Below, piece by piece: positions 1 to 9,024 of a DNA stretch of 64,000 bases. The DNA comes from an uncultured Thalassotalea sp. (GTDB lineage: Bacteria > Pseudomonadota > Gammaproteobacteria > Enterobacterales > Alteromonadaceae). The DNA lies in contig CANMZP010000013.1 in NCBI GenBank assembly GCA_947502355.1, positions 52,507 to 116,506 of the forward strand, in the 5' to 3' direction. The number at the start of each line of letters is the position of its first letter. Position 1 is the first letter of the stretch. Both the position numbers and the translations under genes were made by a program. The notes under the pieces were generated by a model, which saw only the letters and a program-made list of their open reading frames with translations, did not search any database and had not been told where the DNA came from.

Positions 1-1
1 C

Positions 2-1456
2 CCGTTTAAACGTTTGATCTTACGTGGCGGCATTATGGTTAATGGCGAGGGTGCCCCCGCACGCGGCCCCGTGGACATTGTGATTGAAAATGACCGCATT
101 GTTAATATAGTTAATGTTGGAAATCCGGGTGTCCCAATAATTTCCAAGAAAAGACCGGTTGCCGGTAAACATGATGTAGAAATTGATGTAGAAGGCCAAT
201 ACATCCTGCCTGGGTTTGTTAATATGCATGGTCATATTGGTGGCAGTGCCGATGATATACCCGCTGAATATGTGTTTAAACTTTGGTTAGCACATGGCAT
301 TACAACCGTTCGCGAGCCTGGCAGTTTTAATGGTGTTGATTGGGTGATGAGACACGTTGAGCGCAGTAATGAAAATAGCATAGCTGCCCCAAGGATCATT
401 CCTTATGTTGGCTTTGGCATGGATTTTGATGAACCTATTACCACCCCTGAACAAGCTAAAATGTGGGTTAAATACATAGCCAAACAAGGTGCCCAAGGCA
501 TTAAGTTTTTCGGTGCGCCACCTGAAATCATGGAAGCGGCGTTAACGGAAGCGAAAAAACAACATCTGGGTAGTATGATGCACCACGCTCAGCTAGATGT
601 GACCAATATGAATGTCATTGACTCAGCGCGTTTAGGCCTTACCACAATGGAACATTGGTACGGTTTACCAGAAGCATTATTTGAGCACCAGCATATTCAA
701 AATTATTCACCGCACTACAACTACAATAACGAGCAAGACCGATTTGGTGAAGCAGGGCGCTTATGGCAGCAAGCCGCTAAACCGGATAGTAAAAAATGGC
801 TAACCGTACGAGATGAGTTATTGGCTTTGGACTTTACCATTAATCCGACGATGACCATTTATGAAGCCAGTCGTGATTTAATGCGTGAAATGAATGCCGA
901 TTGGCATAAAGAGTATACGCTACCTACTTTGTGGGACTTCTTTTTACCAAATCGTTATGCGCATGGTTCGTATTGGTTTGACTGGACTACCGATGACGAG
1001 ATCGCTTGGAAGAAGAATTATCAACAATGGATGTACTTTTTAAATGACTATAAAAATCATGGTGGCCGAGTAACCACGGGCTCTGATGCCGGTTATATCT
1101 TCAAAATTTATGGTTTTGCCTTCATTCGTGAGTTGGAATTACTCAGGGAGGCAGGCTTTAATGCGCTTGAAGTCATTCAATCGGCCACGATTAATGGCGC
1201 CGAAGCGTTAGGGATGAAAGACGAAATAGGTTCGATTCGAATCGGTAAAAAAGCCGATTTGGTGATAGTAAACGAGAATCCTTTACGCAACTTTAAAGTC
1301 CTGTACGGCACAGGTCATTTTAAATTAGATGAGCAAAATACGCCTACCCGGGTTAATGGTATTAACTTAACCATAAAAGATGGCATTGTTTATGACAGCC
1401 AAAAATTACTTACACAAGTTCGCGAGATGGTAAGAAAAGCCAAAGCTAGCAATTAA
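2..1456 (+). CDS. Metal-dependent amidohydrolase, 5' end cut by window edge
   Basis: This is an amidohydrolase-superfamily enzyme that hydrolyses an amide or similar bond in a TIM barrel with a metal centre; the substrate is unknown. The frame is open to base 2 and the internal TTG at 14 has no convincing ribosome site, so the true start lies upstream. Counting from that TTG, an HGH metal motif sits near residue 72 after VNM, a GIKFFG segment could supply the bridging lysine, MHHAQLD and EHWYG offer further histidines, and TGSDAG holds the usual catalytic aspartate. The C-terminal IGKKADLVIV is the typical beta-sandwich return of the family. It resembles imidazolonepropionase-like and prolidase-like members, but it lies far from the hut genes. 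A hairpin at 1502-1527 ends it. Confidence 0.85.
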   Translation, partial: PFKRLILRGGIMVNGEGAPARGPVDIVIENDRIVNIVNVGNPGVPIISKKRPVAGKHDVEIDVEGQYILPGFVNMHGHIGGSADDIPAEYVFKLWLAHGITTVREPGSFNGVDWVMRHVERSNENSIAAPRIIPYVGFGMDFDEPITTPEQAKMWVKYIAKQGAQGIKFFGAPPEIMEAALTEAKKQHLGSMMHHAQLDVTNMNVIDSARLGLTTMEHWYGLPEALFEHQHIQNYSPHYNYNNEQDRFGEAGRLWQQAAKPDSKKWLTVRDELLALDFTINPTMTIYEASRDLMREMNADWHKEYTLPTLWDFFLPNRYAHGSYWFDWTTDDEIAWKKNYQQWMYFLNDYKNHGGRVTTGSDAGYIFKIYGFAFIRELELLREAGFNALEVIQSATINGAEALGMKDEIGSIRIGKKADLVIVNENPLRNFKVLYGTGHFKLDEQNTPTRVNGINLTIKDGIVYDSQKLLTQVREMVRKAKASN

Positions 1457-1501
1457 AGCCGGCATATTAGAGGCCCTAAAAAGACAATAATAAAGACAAT
1501 A

Positions 1502-1530
1502 AAAAAGGCAGTGAAAACTGCCTTTTTGCT
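1502..1530. terminator. Bidirectional rho-independent terminator
   Basis: An inverted repeat AAAAAGGCAGT / ACTGCCTTTTT with a GAAA loop has A and T tracts on its two sides. It lies between two convergent genes and can serve both. Confidence 0.8.
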
Positions 1531-1531
1531 A

Positions 1532-1939
1532 TCAATAACATTCATTTTTAATAAATGCGTTGTTTAACTCTGAGTCCAACCAGGCGATTGCCTTATCCCT
1601 TCCTAAATCATAAGCATCAAATGCTTTGACATTGATGTTATCCATTTCTCTTACTTTTTTAAAAAGGTTGGTTTCATCTTTCCCTTTACTATTATAGGTA
1701 ATTGCCGCGATGGCTACTAAATGTTCATCGGAAGCAACAACCAATTTTGCTTCAAACGTAAAATCATAATCGTTGATTTTATTAATTAGTAGCGCAAAGT
1801 TTCCACAAATATGATCATTAATAAAAAAATCAATTTGTTCAGTAACTTCGATATCAACAGTTACCCCGTTTTCAATCCTAAGTTCAACAATGTTATTTGG
1901 ATAGACTTTTATATGACCGAAATCAAACTGGTATTGCAT
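1532..1939 (-). CDS. Conserved hypothetical protein, STAS/SpoIIAA-like
   Basis: A 135-residue soluble protein with no signal peptide or membrane segment. An AAGGAG ribosome site lies upstream of ATG 1939. The pattern (N-terminal FGHI.VY.NNI.E, central FALLINKIN, then AIAAITYNSKG and a C-terminal ALAWLD-like KAIAWLDSEL) recalls small STAS/SpoIIAA-like proteins common in Bacteroidota and some marine Gammaproteobacteria. That assignment is from memory and weak. It is a single gene, convergent with the amidohydrolase and sharing its terminator. Function unknown. Confidence 0.7.
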   Translation of the reverse strand: MQYQFDFGHIKVYPNNIVELRIENGVTVDIEVTEQIDFFINDHICGNFALLINKINDYDFTFEAKLVVASDEHLVAIAAITYNSKGKDETNLFKKVREMDNINVKAFDAYDLGRDKAIAWLDSELNNAFIKNECY

Positions 1940-2054
1940 AATAGTCTCCTTGTCTTACTTTAGCTTTTAGGCTACACCAAAACGATATGGCATTTCAATA
2001 TCTACAAGTTAAATATTCAATCAAATCAGGTGGTTAATAAGTTGGAAATCGATT

Positions 2055-2759
2055 TTATAGTAAATCAGATAAATCCGCTTGATCAGGCACAATCGTTTTA
2101 CAACCATTAATAAAACGGTACCCTTGTGCGCCACCAATAAGGCTAAGCTTTTGTTTTGTTAATTGTAATGCCGTGCCTTCAACAATTCCGATAATCGTAG
2201 TATCTGGATTAACCACCATAAACTCTTGTAAACGTTGTTCACGGGTTTCACCGTTGTGACCAGGAGGGTTGAAGTCGGTGTAATGTGGGTTTAATTGAAC
2301 AGGCAACAAGTTAAGTGCGTTAAAGCTTTGTGGTTCGACGATTGGCATATCATTGGTGGTCTTAATGCTGGCACCAGCAATATTTGAGCCTGCACTCCAA
2401 CCAATATAAGGCGTACCCGCAGAAACTTTCTGCTGAATTAATTCGATTAGCTCGTTGCGATAAAGCAAGTTAAGCAGTTGGAACGTATTACCACCACCGA
2501 CAACAATTGCTTTTGCTTGTTCGATGGCTTGCTTAGGATCAGCAAACGTATGAATGCCTTTTACGTTAATGTTTAATTCAGCCAAGGCATTTTGAACCCG
2601 TTGGGTATATTCATCAAAGTTTATCGTTACTCCAGCATAAGGAATAAAAACAATTTCTCGAACGTCGCCTAAGTGTTCGTCAATCATCGCCGTTGCATGT
2701 TCTAGGTACGCTGTCTCGCCAACGCGAGAGCTGCTTAAAAGTAATAGGTGTTTATTCAT
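2055..2759 (-). CDS. pepE: Peptidase E, alpha-aspartyl dipeptidase
   Basis: A cytoplasmic serine peptidase (family S51) that cleaves dipeptides with N-terminal aspartate. The 234 residues match the usual length. The nucleophile serine is in GWSAGSN (Ser122). Asp137 and His159 (LNPHYTDF) sit at positions equivalent to the known Ser-Asp-His triad, offset by two residues from the E. coli enzyme. The N-terminus LLLLSSSRVGETAYLEHA is typical. Its start lies inside the end of the upstream hicB-like gene (8-base overlap), so the two are co-transcribed and probably translationally coupled. Confidence 0.93.
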   Translation of the reverse strand: MNKHLLLLSSSRVGETAYLEHATAMIDEHLGDVREIVFIPYAGVTINFDEYTQRVQNALAELNINVKGIHTFADPKQAIEQAKAIVVGGGNTFQLLNLLYRNELIELIQQKVSAGTPYIGWSAGSNIAGASIKTTNDMPIVEPQSFNALNLLPVQLNPHYTDFNPPGHNGETREQRLQEFMVVNPDTTIIGIVEGTALQLTKQKLSLIGGAQGYRFINGCKTIVPDQADLSDLL

Positions 2760-3177
2760 TTGTGTCTTCTTTATATTGAGTTAATTCATTAATTGCCGAT
2801 TGCGCCAGGAAACCAGAGCGGGTTTTATAATCTGGATTTTTAGCAACCATATCATCAATCCGCTTTATAAGCAGATCGGGCAGGGTAACGTTTATCTTGT
2901 GACTACGACCTAAAAAAGGCGAAATATCAATATCGACAACCGCCCATACTCCACCTCGAAATTCCATTTTAGTGACATGACTTTCAAAACTTGTCGCGAC
3001 AGGGATGTCAACATCGGCCTCACTAAGTCCAGCTAAATGCAATTCAATCTCGGTAATAATATCAGTCAAAGCTTTGTCCATTGTTGATGCTCGACAAAAA
3101 CAACCAGCGATGTCGGGAACGCAAACTTTATAGTCATTTAAATCGGGATTAAACAATAAAACGATAGGGTAGCGCAT
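2752..3177 (-). CDS. HicB-family antitoxin-like protein, no HicA partner
   Basis: A 141-residue protein with an N-terminal HicB fold (PIVLLFNPDLNDYKVCVPDIAGCFCRASTMDKAL, a degenerate RNase H-like domain) and a C-terminal segment (KINVTLPDLLIKRIDDMVAKNP...RSGFLAQSAINEL) that reads as a ribbon-helix-helix DNA-binding domain. In hicAB operons the mRNA-degrading HicA toxin (about 60-80 residues) is adjacent. No such frame is visible on either side: upstream is an 0.8-kb gap full of stops and downstream is pepE, overlapping by 8 bases. It is therefore an orphan, possibly a domesticated regulator that represses itself and pepE. The lack of HicA is what I see; the role is inference. Confidence 0.8.
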   Translation of the reverse strand: MRYPIVLLFNPDLNDYKVCVPDIAGCFCRASTMDKALTDIITEIELHLAGLSEADVDIPVATSFESHVTKMEFRGGVWAVVDIDISPFLGRSHKINVTLPDLLIKRIDDMVAKNPDYKTRSGFLAQSAINELTQYKEDTNE

Positions 3178-4000
3178 TGAAAAGTCCTTATAGTTTTTAA
3201 ATTTTTAATAACCCTAACAACTCTAGAGGTGGAATTCAACCCTTAACTCCGATAACTCTGAAGTACGGTTTTGCACTTGACTCTGATAACCCCACCAACT
3301 TTGCGACCTTTAACTCCGGTAACCCTGTATCAGGTTGGTGATAATTTACTTACTTGCTAAGTTACTTTGTAGTTGGGCTGTTGGTAATGTTTTTTGACAA
3401 GATGATGTTGTGACGTGTTGAATTACATAGCCCACAAGGCTTTTAACGAGGGATTTTATCGAACCGAATAATTTCATGGCGATATATAAATATGGAGTTG
3501 TTGGGGGGTTATAGTCATAAGTAGACCGCTGAAGTAGTTGCGAAAAAGAGGACGATAAAAAGGGGCGATAAAAAGGGCGGCGAAATCCTTATTTAAAATC
3601 CCTTAAGGAAATCCAGAGAAACATTTTTTCAACAATATTGCTTGTAAGATATCTTGTTGCCGCTGCGCTGATGTTAAAGCATTTTCATATAAAAAACGGA
3701 TTGGCCCAGGTCTTTGTTTGTTGCTGTTCTTTGATCGTTCGTTATTCAGCCATTGTTTTCCATTGTGCATAGTGAAAGACGCTTAATTCGTTCACCCGCT
3801 ATAATAAGACAAGTTCAAGGGCGACTGCGTTATTAAAAACAAAGCTTTTGTCTTGGTAAGGAATTCTTATCAAACCAAACAACATAGAGCGTTTTTCTAT
3901 GTTTAACTTTTGAGCGTTTTTAAACGGTATTGATTATTGCAATCGAATGCAAATGAAACATAAGTCACTTTTAGGTATAACTTTACTCTAAGACCATTAA
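3178..4000. other. Long intergenic region without a recognised gene
   Basis: About 820 bases between the divergent hicB-like gene and the esterase gene. It contains a degenerate 33-34 bp repeat at 3243-3327 and several A+T-rich stretches that could be promoters. I see no convincing coding frame, RNA gene or terminator. Confidence 0.5.
3243..3327. repeat. Three degenerate copies of a 33-34 bp unit
   Basis: Three related segments begin at 3243 (TTAACTCCGATAACTCTG), 3276 (CTTGACTCTGATAACCCC) and 3310 (TTAACTCCGGTAACCCTG), spaced 33-34 bases apart. They lie in the presumed promoter region of the hicB-like/pepE operon and could be operator repeats or a decayed tandem duplication. Confidence 0.5.
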
Positions 4001-4012
4001 ATGAGAGAGAAA

Positions 4013-5017
4013 ATGAGCAGGTTCATGTCCAAAGTTTTCAATAAACCAATTTGCGGAATAATTGGCATAAGTTTAATTGCATTAAGTGCTTCCGTCAGTG
4101 CTTCCGTCAGTGCTTCCGTAAGTCCCGAGGTAATAACTAAACAACAAGCAACGGAAACCGTCAGTGCCGGAACGTTAGAGCTTTATAGCAAATTTCCTTC
4201 TGACTATGTTAACGATCGACGTATACAGGTGTGGTTGCCTGAAGATTACACCAATAAAACACAGTATGCTGTTGTCTATATGCACGATGGGCAAATGTTA
4301 TTTGATGCCTCGGTTACTTGGAATGGACAAGAATGGATGGTAGATGAAGTGGCAGGCAAATTAAGCCAACGTGACGATATTAAACCGTTTATTGTCGTTG
4401 GTGTTGATAACGGCGGTAACCATTTACGTCACAGTGAATACTTCCCTGAAAAACCTTTTTTATCGATTGCTCATAAGCAACGCCAAGAAATCATGAAAGG
4501 TACCCGCAGTGACGGTGACGTTGCGATAAAACAGCGTATATTTTCTGACGATTACTTAAAGTTCTTGGTGTATGAATTAAAACCATTTATTGATCAGAAT
4601 TATTCGGTGCTATCTGATAAAGACAATACCTTTGTGGTTGGTTCAAGCATGGGTGGGTTAATTTCGATGTATGCCATGCTGGAATACCCAAATGTATTTG
4701 GAGGTGCAGGGTGTATGTCCACCCATTGGCCGGGGATCTTTACGGTTGATAACAATCCAGTCCCAGACGCGTTTAATGAATATTTAGCGGAAAATTTAGG
4801 CAGTGTTGATAAACAAAAATTATATTTTGATTACGGCGATAAAACATTGGATAAATTATACCCGCCATTGCAAAAGAAAGTTGATGCGACCATGGCAACA
4901 TTCGGGGTGAGTGGATCTCTTTGGCAAACGCACTTCTTCCCGGGTGCAAATCACAGTGAACAGGCATGGCAAAAACGCTTGCATATTCCGTTTGAGTTTT
5001 TATTAAAGAAACAGTAA
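4013..5017 (+). CDS. Secreted alpha/beta-hydrolase, putative esterase
   Basis: An exported esterase-D/enterochelin-esterase-like hydrolase of about 334 residues, probably cleaving esters on carbohydrates or siderophores. A signal peptide (KPICGIIGISLIALSASVSA) precedes the mature protein. VVGSSMGGLISMYA holds the nucleophile serine in GxSxG form, AVVYMHDGQMLFD supplies the oxyanion region, and FPGANHSEQAW near the C-terminus carries the likely catalytic histidine. ATG 4001 is possible, but ATG 4013 follows a purine-rich GAGAGA and gives a more usual signal peptide. A 12-bp tandem repeat lies at the signal-peptide junction. The gene is convergent with the GH81 gene and may act with it on algal glycans, but this is inference. 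Confidence 0.82.
   Translation: MSRFMSKVFNKPICGIIGISLIALSASVSASVSASVSPEVITKQQATETVSAGTLELYSKFPSDYVNDRRIQVWLPEDYTNKTQYAVVYMHDGQMLFDASVTWNGQEWMVDEVAGKLSQRDDIKPFIVVGVDNGGNHLRHSEYFPEKPFLSIAHKQRQEIMKGTRSDGDVAIKQRIFSDDYLKFLVYELKPFIDQNYSVLSDKDNTFVVGSSMGGLISMYAMLEYPNVFGGAGCMSTHWPGIFTVDNNPVPDAFNEYLAENLGSVDKQKLYFDYGDKTLDKLYPPLQKKVDATMATFGVSGSLWQTHFFPGANHSEQAWQKRLHIPFEFLLKKQ
4085..4120 (+). repeat. 12-bp tandem repeat, three copies, within esterase signal region
   Basis: AGTGCTTCCGTC is present twice and AGTGCTTCCGTA once, in tandem and in frame, encoding Ser-Ala-Ser-Val repeats where the signal peptide is expected to be cleaved. Slippage would change length in steps of four residues without breaking the frame. 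Confidence 0.9.
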
Positions 5018-5043
5018 ATCAGCTTAATTAAAAGCCGAAAAAA

Positions 5044-5064
5044 CCGGAGGTAAAACCTCCGGTG
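5044..5064 (-). terminator. Hairpin with U-tract on the minus strand
   Basis: ACCGGAGG / CCTCCGGT with a 5-base loop. Read on the minus strand it is followed by TTTTTT, so it most likely ends leftward transcription from the GH81 gene about 200 bases upstream. Confidence 0.6.
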
Positions 5065-5193
5065 ATAGTTTATAACGATTCTGGAAAGAGGAGTTTGCTT
5101 TTTAGCAAATGCCTGGCCTCAAACCTTGCGTAACACATTCACCTTTGTCCAATGCATTAATCTTTGCGGTGATATACCAAGCTTAACAAGCTC

Positions 5194-5231
5194 TAATAGC
5201 CCCCTTTAACAGAGGGCTATACTTTTTATGG
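5194..5231 (+). terminator. Possible terminator after esterase gene
   Basis: ATAGCCC and GGGCTAT pair around a short interior and are followed by ACTTTTTAT on the plus strand. It is weaker than the other hairpins reported and could end rightward transcription from the esterase gene. Confidence 0.4.
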
Positions 5232-5270
5232 ATGTGTTGTCCATTTCGTCGTTAGATTATTCACTTTTGA

Positions 5271-8200
5271 TTATTCACTTATAACGGTAAATCCGGTTTG
5301 AGTGGCCACAACCGACTTGCCATCACTAAACGTAACCGTAATAGGTGCGTTGTCAAAATTATAAACCACATAGGTTTTCACCCCTTCTTTATCAAATACC
5401 AAGGCAGAAGGGTGGTTTGCTGTGATATCTAACGATTTCACCAAACCGAGCTTATTCATGGTATGTAACCAGTGATAGGTATGAGCTTTGGTTTCACCTG
5501 CTTCTGGGGTGTAATTTGCCATAGATTCATAATCAGCTAAGGCGGCTGGCGCATCATTTAATGCCCATAAGTTCCACCAGATATCACGCCAGTTGTCTTC
5601 TGGTAAACCGGAAGGTTTGCTGTTGCTTGATTCCGTTAAGCCTAACTCAATGTAATCTTGCATGTACTCGTCGTAAAGACCAACATGAAAAACTAATGAA
5701 TTAATCGGTAACCCTTGAATGCCTAAAATATGAGCGTAGGCACCACTGAACCAGGTAGAGAAAACACCGCCATCACCCCATATAATAGATGTGGTAATTT
5801 TATCGTAACCCGTTGGGAAGTTGCGCATGTCGGCATCATTGCTTTCATAGCCGTCAATATCGTTCCAATATTGCCAATAGGTTGCGGTTGTTGACGCGTG
5901 CATATACATGCCTTTTTCAATCAATTCCTGATTGTTAGTGATCATGCCGTATAGCACGATAGCACCGTAAGCATTGGCCGCTTCTGATGTTGATTCGTTA
6001 TTGTTACCACGGGCAAAGTTTGCTTTACCCGAAGCCCATGAAAAACCATTGGCGGGATCAAAGTTACGTAAGTAAGGGAACATGTCATCGTCTTTACTGG
6101 CCGCGTAATCACGAATTAATAATTCAACCATAGGCCCAAATTGCTCGTCGCTACACCATAGTGGTTCAGTACGACAAATTTCTGCCGCGGCGCGAACAAA
6201 ATAGCCGTAATGGAAATGGTGATCGTTTAGCATTTGATGACTCATAAAGGACTCTTCCAAGCCTAAAAGAGTGCTCCAAGTTTCATCGTATACAAAGTAT
6301 TTAACCTCATCGAGTTGCTCATCTGTTTCAGCCGTAAACCAATCTTCCAGTTCACCTTTTAGCCAATTACGCAACGTTGCGGCCTGCGTTGTTAGACCTG
6401 CTTGCTCGGCAATGGCGATTAGCTCGGCAACTTTTGAGTAGTTTTTACCGGCCCAGTAGGTGTCGGTATGGGTATTAAAATTATCCTCACCCTGCGCGAT
6501 AAAGTCATCGATAAACGCTGTTAGGGTCGCTAAGTCCATATCGCTATCGATGAATGGCAGACTTGGCAACACACCAATGTAACCAATGGAATAGGAAAAT
6601 TCAGACTGGTCGACAAATTTTACCATGCCACGCCCGGTACGGGTTTGGTACGAAGACGAAACTTGCGTTGCATTTTTCCAGTGCAGCGGGTGCATGCCAG
6701 TTACGGTTGTTACGGGCTTGTCCTCGGTATCTAAATAGTTATGCGTTACCGTTATCGCATTGTTCGAAGCGTCAACCTCGTAATCTATCGCCACTTTTGC
6801 CACTTCATTACGGGCATATTGTTCAAAATACTGCGCCATGGCATTAGCGGGAACTGATGTGGTTGGTAAATACGTCAGGGTAAACGCTTTGGCGGTGTTG
6901 CTAATGGTAATTTCATTACTGCTTACATTGGAAAATGTTGTGTCACCTTCACCGGTTAATAAATAATAGTTTTGCATGCCCGCGACGTTTGTCCAGACAC
7001 CTAAACTATTACCTTCTTGGTAAAACGTGCCTTTTTCTCCACCATCTTCACGTAATGTTTTTAGGGTGAAATCACCATCATAAGAGGTAAAGTACACATA
7101 CGGTGAGCCATGCACAAAAGTGGCTTCCATTACTTCAATGTCACCATTTTTCCAAACCACTGTTACACTGCCATCACTGTGATCTTTAAGAAAAGCATCC
7201 ATATTGCTGTGGCTGCTATTTGCTACGGCCACACCATCAAATACTTCGGCAAAAGGATCTGGAATACGATAACCAAACTCATTACCTAGTACCGATAAGC
7301 CCGATGGTATGCCTAACACACGCACACCTCGCTCACTGATACGGGCCATAATTGGATCTGGGGTAATGTATGCTGCACCATTGGCATCATTAATTCTTGT
7401 TTCGCCCATAAATGGAATTGATCCCCACCATTTATGAGTGGGTGTAGGCCCCTTAGCAGCAGGCCCAGTCAGTTGCGGTGTAATAGGAGTAGGTGTGCCA
7501 ACAGGTGTTTTGGTTTGTGTATCACATCCGGCAATACCTGGTTCTACTACACCGGCGTTATAAATCCAGTCGCCATAATCATGCACACAGCGGTAACTTG
7601 CCGGGTTTATGGTATCTGACACAGTACCCGCACCGAAGGTTAATAACTTATAGTCAACATCTGGATTTGGTTTATTTGGGGTACCAGTGCCTGCTTCAAA
7701 GCCGGTAAAACGCACATTATCTAATAAGAAGTTGGTACTGGTATGATTAGACGCCCAGACAACAATTCCGGTATTTACTTTACTAAGATCTAAACCTGCG
7801 CTTACTAAATCGGCTAATGGTAATTTAACGCTTTCCCAACCGTCGCTGCCTTTTGAGCCTATCGGTTGATCACCCGAGGTACAAGGGTAAGTACAATCAA
7901 GTTTTACGGTAAAATTGCTGTCGCCGGAAACGACCTTAATATCAAATTCAAGGTCGCCGTTATAATATTCTGATAAGTTTTGCCCGGTGGTTGCGGCAAT
8001 AAATAACCCTGCCATATCACCTGTTTCTGCATGCGTGACCGATAATACGCTGCCACGCTCTACATCATCCACCCATTGCCAACTGATGCTCTCACAGGGT
8101 GTGCCACCACTGAAATTACAATCAGCCCAGCCTAAAGCAGAGTCAAACGCATTAATGCCTTTGTCCCATACAGCTTGGATTTTCCCTGCATCAAGCACCA

Positions 8201-8822
8201 TAAAGTCTTGACCTTCAACGGGCGTACTATCTTCGGGTAATATATTAACAACACGTTCAACGGTACTCTTATTGCCAGCCGAATCGGTTGCATTATACGT
8301 TAAGGTATATGTTCCTGATTGACTGCCTACGGTGCCGGAAGTCACTACATCAATATTGCCATCAACCGAGTCTGTTGCTGTTGCACCAGGATCGATAAAG
8401 GTGTCATTAAAAGCAACATCATAATTCGACTCACCTAATAACGTAATAACTGGCGCCGTTGTATCAGACACCGTTACGGTTCTGCTAAGCGTACTATTAT
8501 TGCCGGCTTTATCGGATGCCGAATACGTTAACGTATATTGGCCAGCATCGAACCCTACAGCACCTGAAACCGTTACGGTAACGCTACCATCGGTGTCATC
8601 TGTTGCTGTAGCACCAGGGTCAACAAAGTTAGTGCCTTGTTCATGAGCGAGATTTGTTGCGCCGTTAAGGCTTATAACTGGGGCGGTGGTATCGGTTGGG
8701 CTAGTAGGTGGGGTAATGACTTCATTGTCATTACTGTCACTGCTGCCTCCGCACCCCGGTAAGGTGGATAGTAACGCCAGAGCGATACCATAGGAAATGG
8801 CGGTTTTTTTCTTATTGTTCAC
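5271..8822 (-). CDS. GH81 endo-beta-1,3-glucanase lipoprotein with two Ig-like domains
   Basis: An envelope-anchored laminarinase of 1183 residues. The lipobox LPGC puts the lipidated cysteine at residue 24, followed by a Ser/Asp/Asn-rich linker. Two bacterial Ig-like (DUF5011-type) domains follow at about 44-118 and 119-195; both carry TAPVI, FxDPGATATD and YTLTYxAxDxAGN. At about 205-380 is a galactose-binding-like carbohydrate module similar to the C-terminal domain of marine exo-beta-glucanases. A Pro/Thr linker leads to the GH81 domain from about 455 to the end, with PTHKWWGSIPF, LNDHHFHYGYFVRAA and NESTSEAANAYGA, where GH81 acidic catalytic residues lie. It cuts beta-1,3-glucan internally and fits with the GH17 enzyme and TonB receptor 6-10 kb away. 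Confidence 0.9.
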   Translation of the reverse strand: MNNKKKTAISYGIALALLSTLPGCGGSSDSNDNEVITPPTSPTDTTAPVISLNGATNLAHEQGTNFVDPGATATDDTDGSVTVTVSGAVGFDAGQYTLTYSASDKAGNNSTLSRTVTVSDTTAPVITLLGESNYDVAFNDTFIDPGATATDSVDGNIDVVTSGTVGSQSGTYTLTYNATDSAGNKSTVERVVNILPEDSTPVEGQDFMVLDAGKIQAVWDKGINAFDSALGWADCNFSGGTPCESISWQWVDDVERGSVLSVTHAETGDMAGLFIAATTGQNLSEYYNGDLEFDIKVVSGDSNFTVKLDCTYPCTSGDQPIGSKGSDGWESVKLPLADLVSAGLDLSKVNTGIVVWASNHTSTNFLLDNVRFTGFEAGTGTPNKPNPDVDYKLLTFGAGTVSDTINPASYRCVHDYGDWIYNAGVVEPGIAGCDTQTKTPVGTPTPITPQLTGPAAKGPTPTHKWWGSIPFMGETRINDANGAAYITPDPIMARISERGVRVLGIPSGLSVLGNEFGYRIPDPFAEVFDGVAVANSSHSNMDAFLKDHSDGSVTVVWKNGDIEVMEATFVHGSPYVYFTSYDGDFTLKTLREDGGEKGTFYQEGNSLGVWTNVAGMQNYYLLTGEGDTTFSNVSSNEITISNTAKAFTLTYLPTTSVPANAMAQYFEQYARNEVAKVAIDYEVDASNNAITVTHNYLDTEDKPVTTVTGMHPLHWKNATQVSSSYQTRTGRGMVKFVDQSEFSYSIGYIGVLPSLPFIDSDMDLATLTAFIDDFIAQGEDNFNTHTDTYWAGKNYSKVAELIAIAEQAGLTTQAATLRNWLKGELEDWFTAETDEQLDEVKYFVYDETWSTLLGLEESFMSHQMLNDHHFHYGYFVRAAAEICRTEPLWCSDEQFGPMVELLIRDYAASKDDDMFPYLRNFDPANGFSWASGKANFARGNNNESTSEAANAYGAIVLYGMITNNQELIEKGMYMHASTTATYWQYWNDIDGYESNDADMRNFPTGYDKITTSIIWGDGGVFSTWFSGAYAHILGIQGLPINSLVFHVGLYDEYMQDYIELGLTESSNSKPSGLPEDNWRDIWWNLWALNDAPAALADYESMANYTPEAGETKAHTYHWLHTMNKLGLVKSLDITANHPSALVFDKEGVKTYVVYNFDNAPITVTFSDGKSVVATQTGFTVISE

Positions 8823-8980
8823 GACGTGGTCCTCATTGTAATTTATTAACGCTTTGTAACAAGTTGACTACTGGTTCACAATAAAGAAACGTTTAAACGG
8901 ATTCTGCTGCCGTTGAAGTGGTCATTTAATCACCATGCTAAAGCTAAAGTGATGAACTGATAGAAGGGAATTTAGAAACA

Positions 8981-9008
8981 AAAAAAGCGCTTTTCAGCGC
9001 TTTTTTTA
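8981..9008. terminator. Rho-independent terminator after acyl-CoA synthetase gene
   Basis: AAAAAAGCGCT / AGCGCTTTTTTT with a short TTTC loop. The A and T tracts make it functional on both strands; it lies directly downstream of the leftward acyl-CoA synthetase gene. Confidence 0.8.
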
Positions 9009-9024
9009 TTGAATAATTTTCAAA

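Noticed and set aside
2..1456. Amidohydrolase considered as HutI (imidazolonepropionase)
   Set aside because: The protein is larger and more divergent than HutI, lies about 38 kb from the hut genes and has no HutC-type operator in view.
3178..4000. Search for a HicA toxin gene next to the hicB-like gene
   Set aside because: All minus-strand frames are interrupted by stops at short intervals and no plus-strand frame resembles HicA.
6554..8211. Several plus-strand frames inside the GH81 gene
   Set aside because: They are antisense shadows of a clearly coding gene with motifs throughout.
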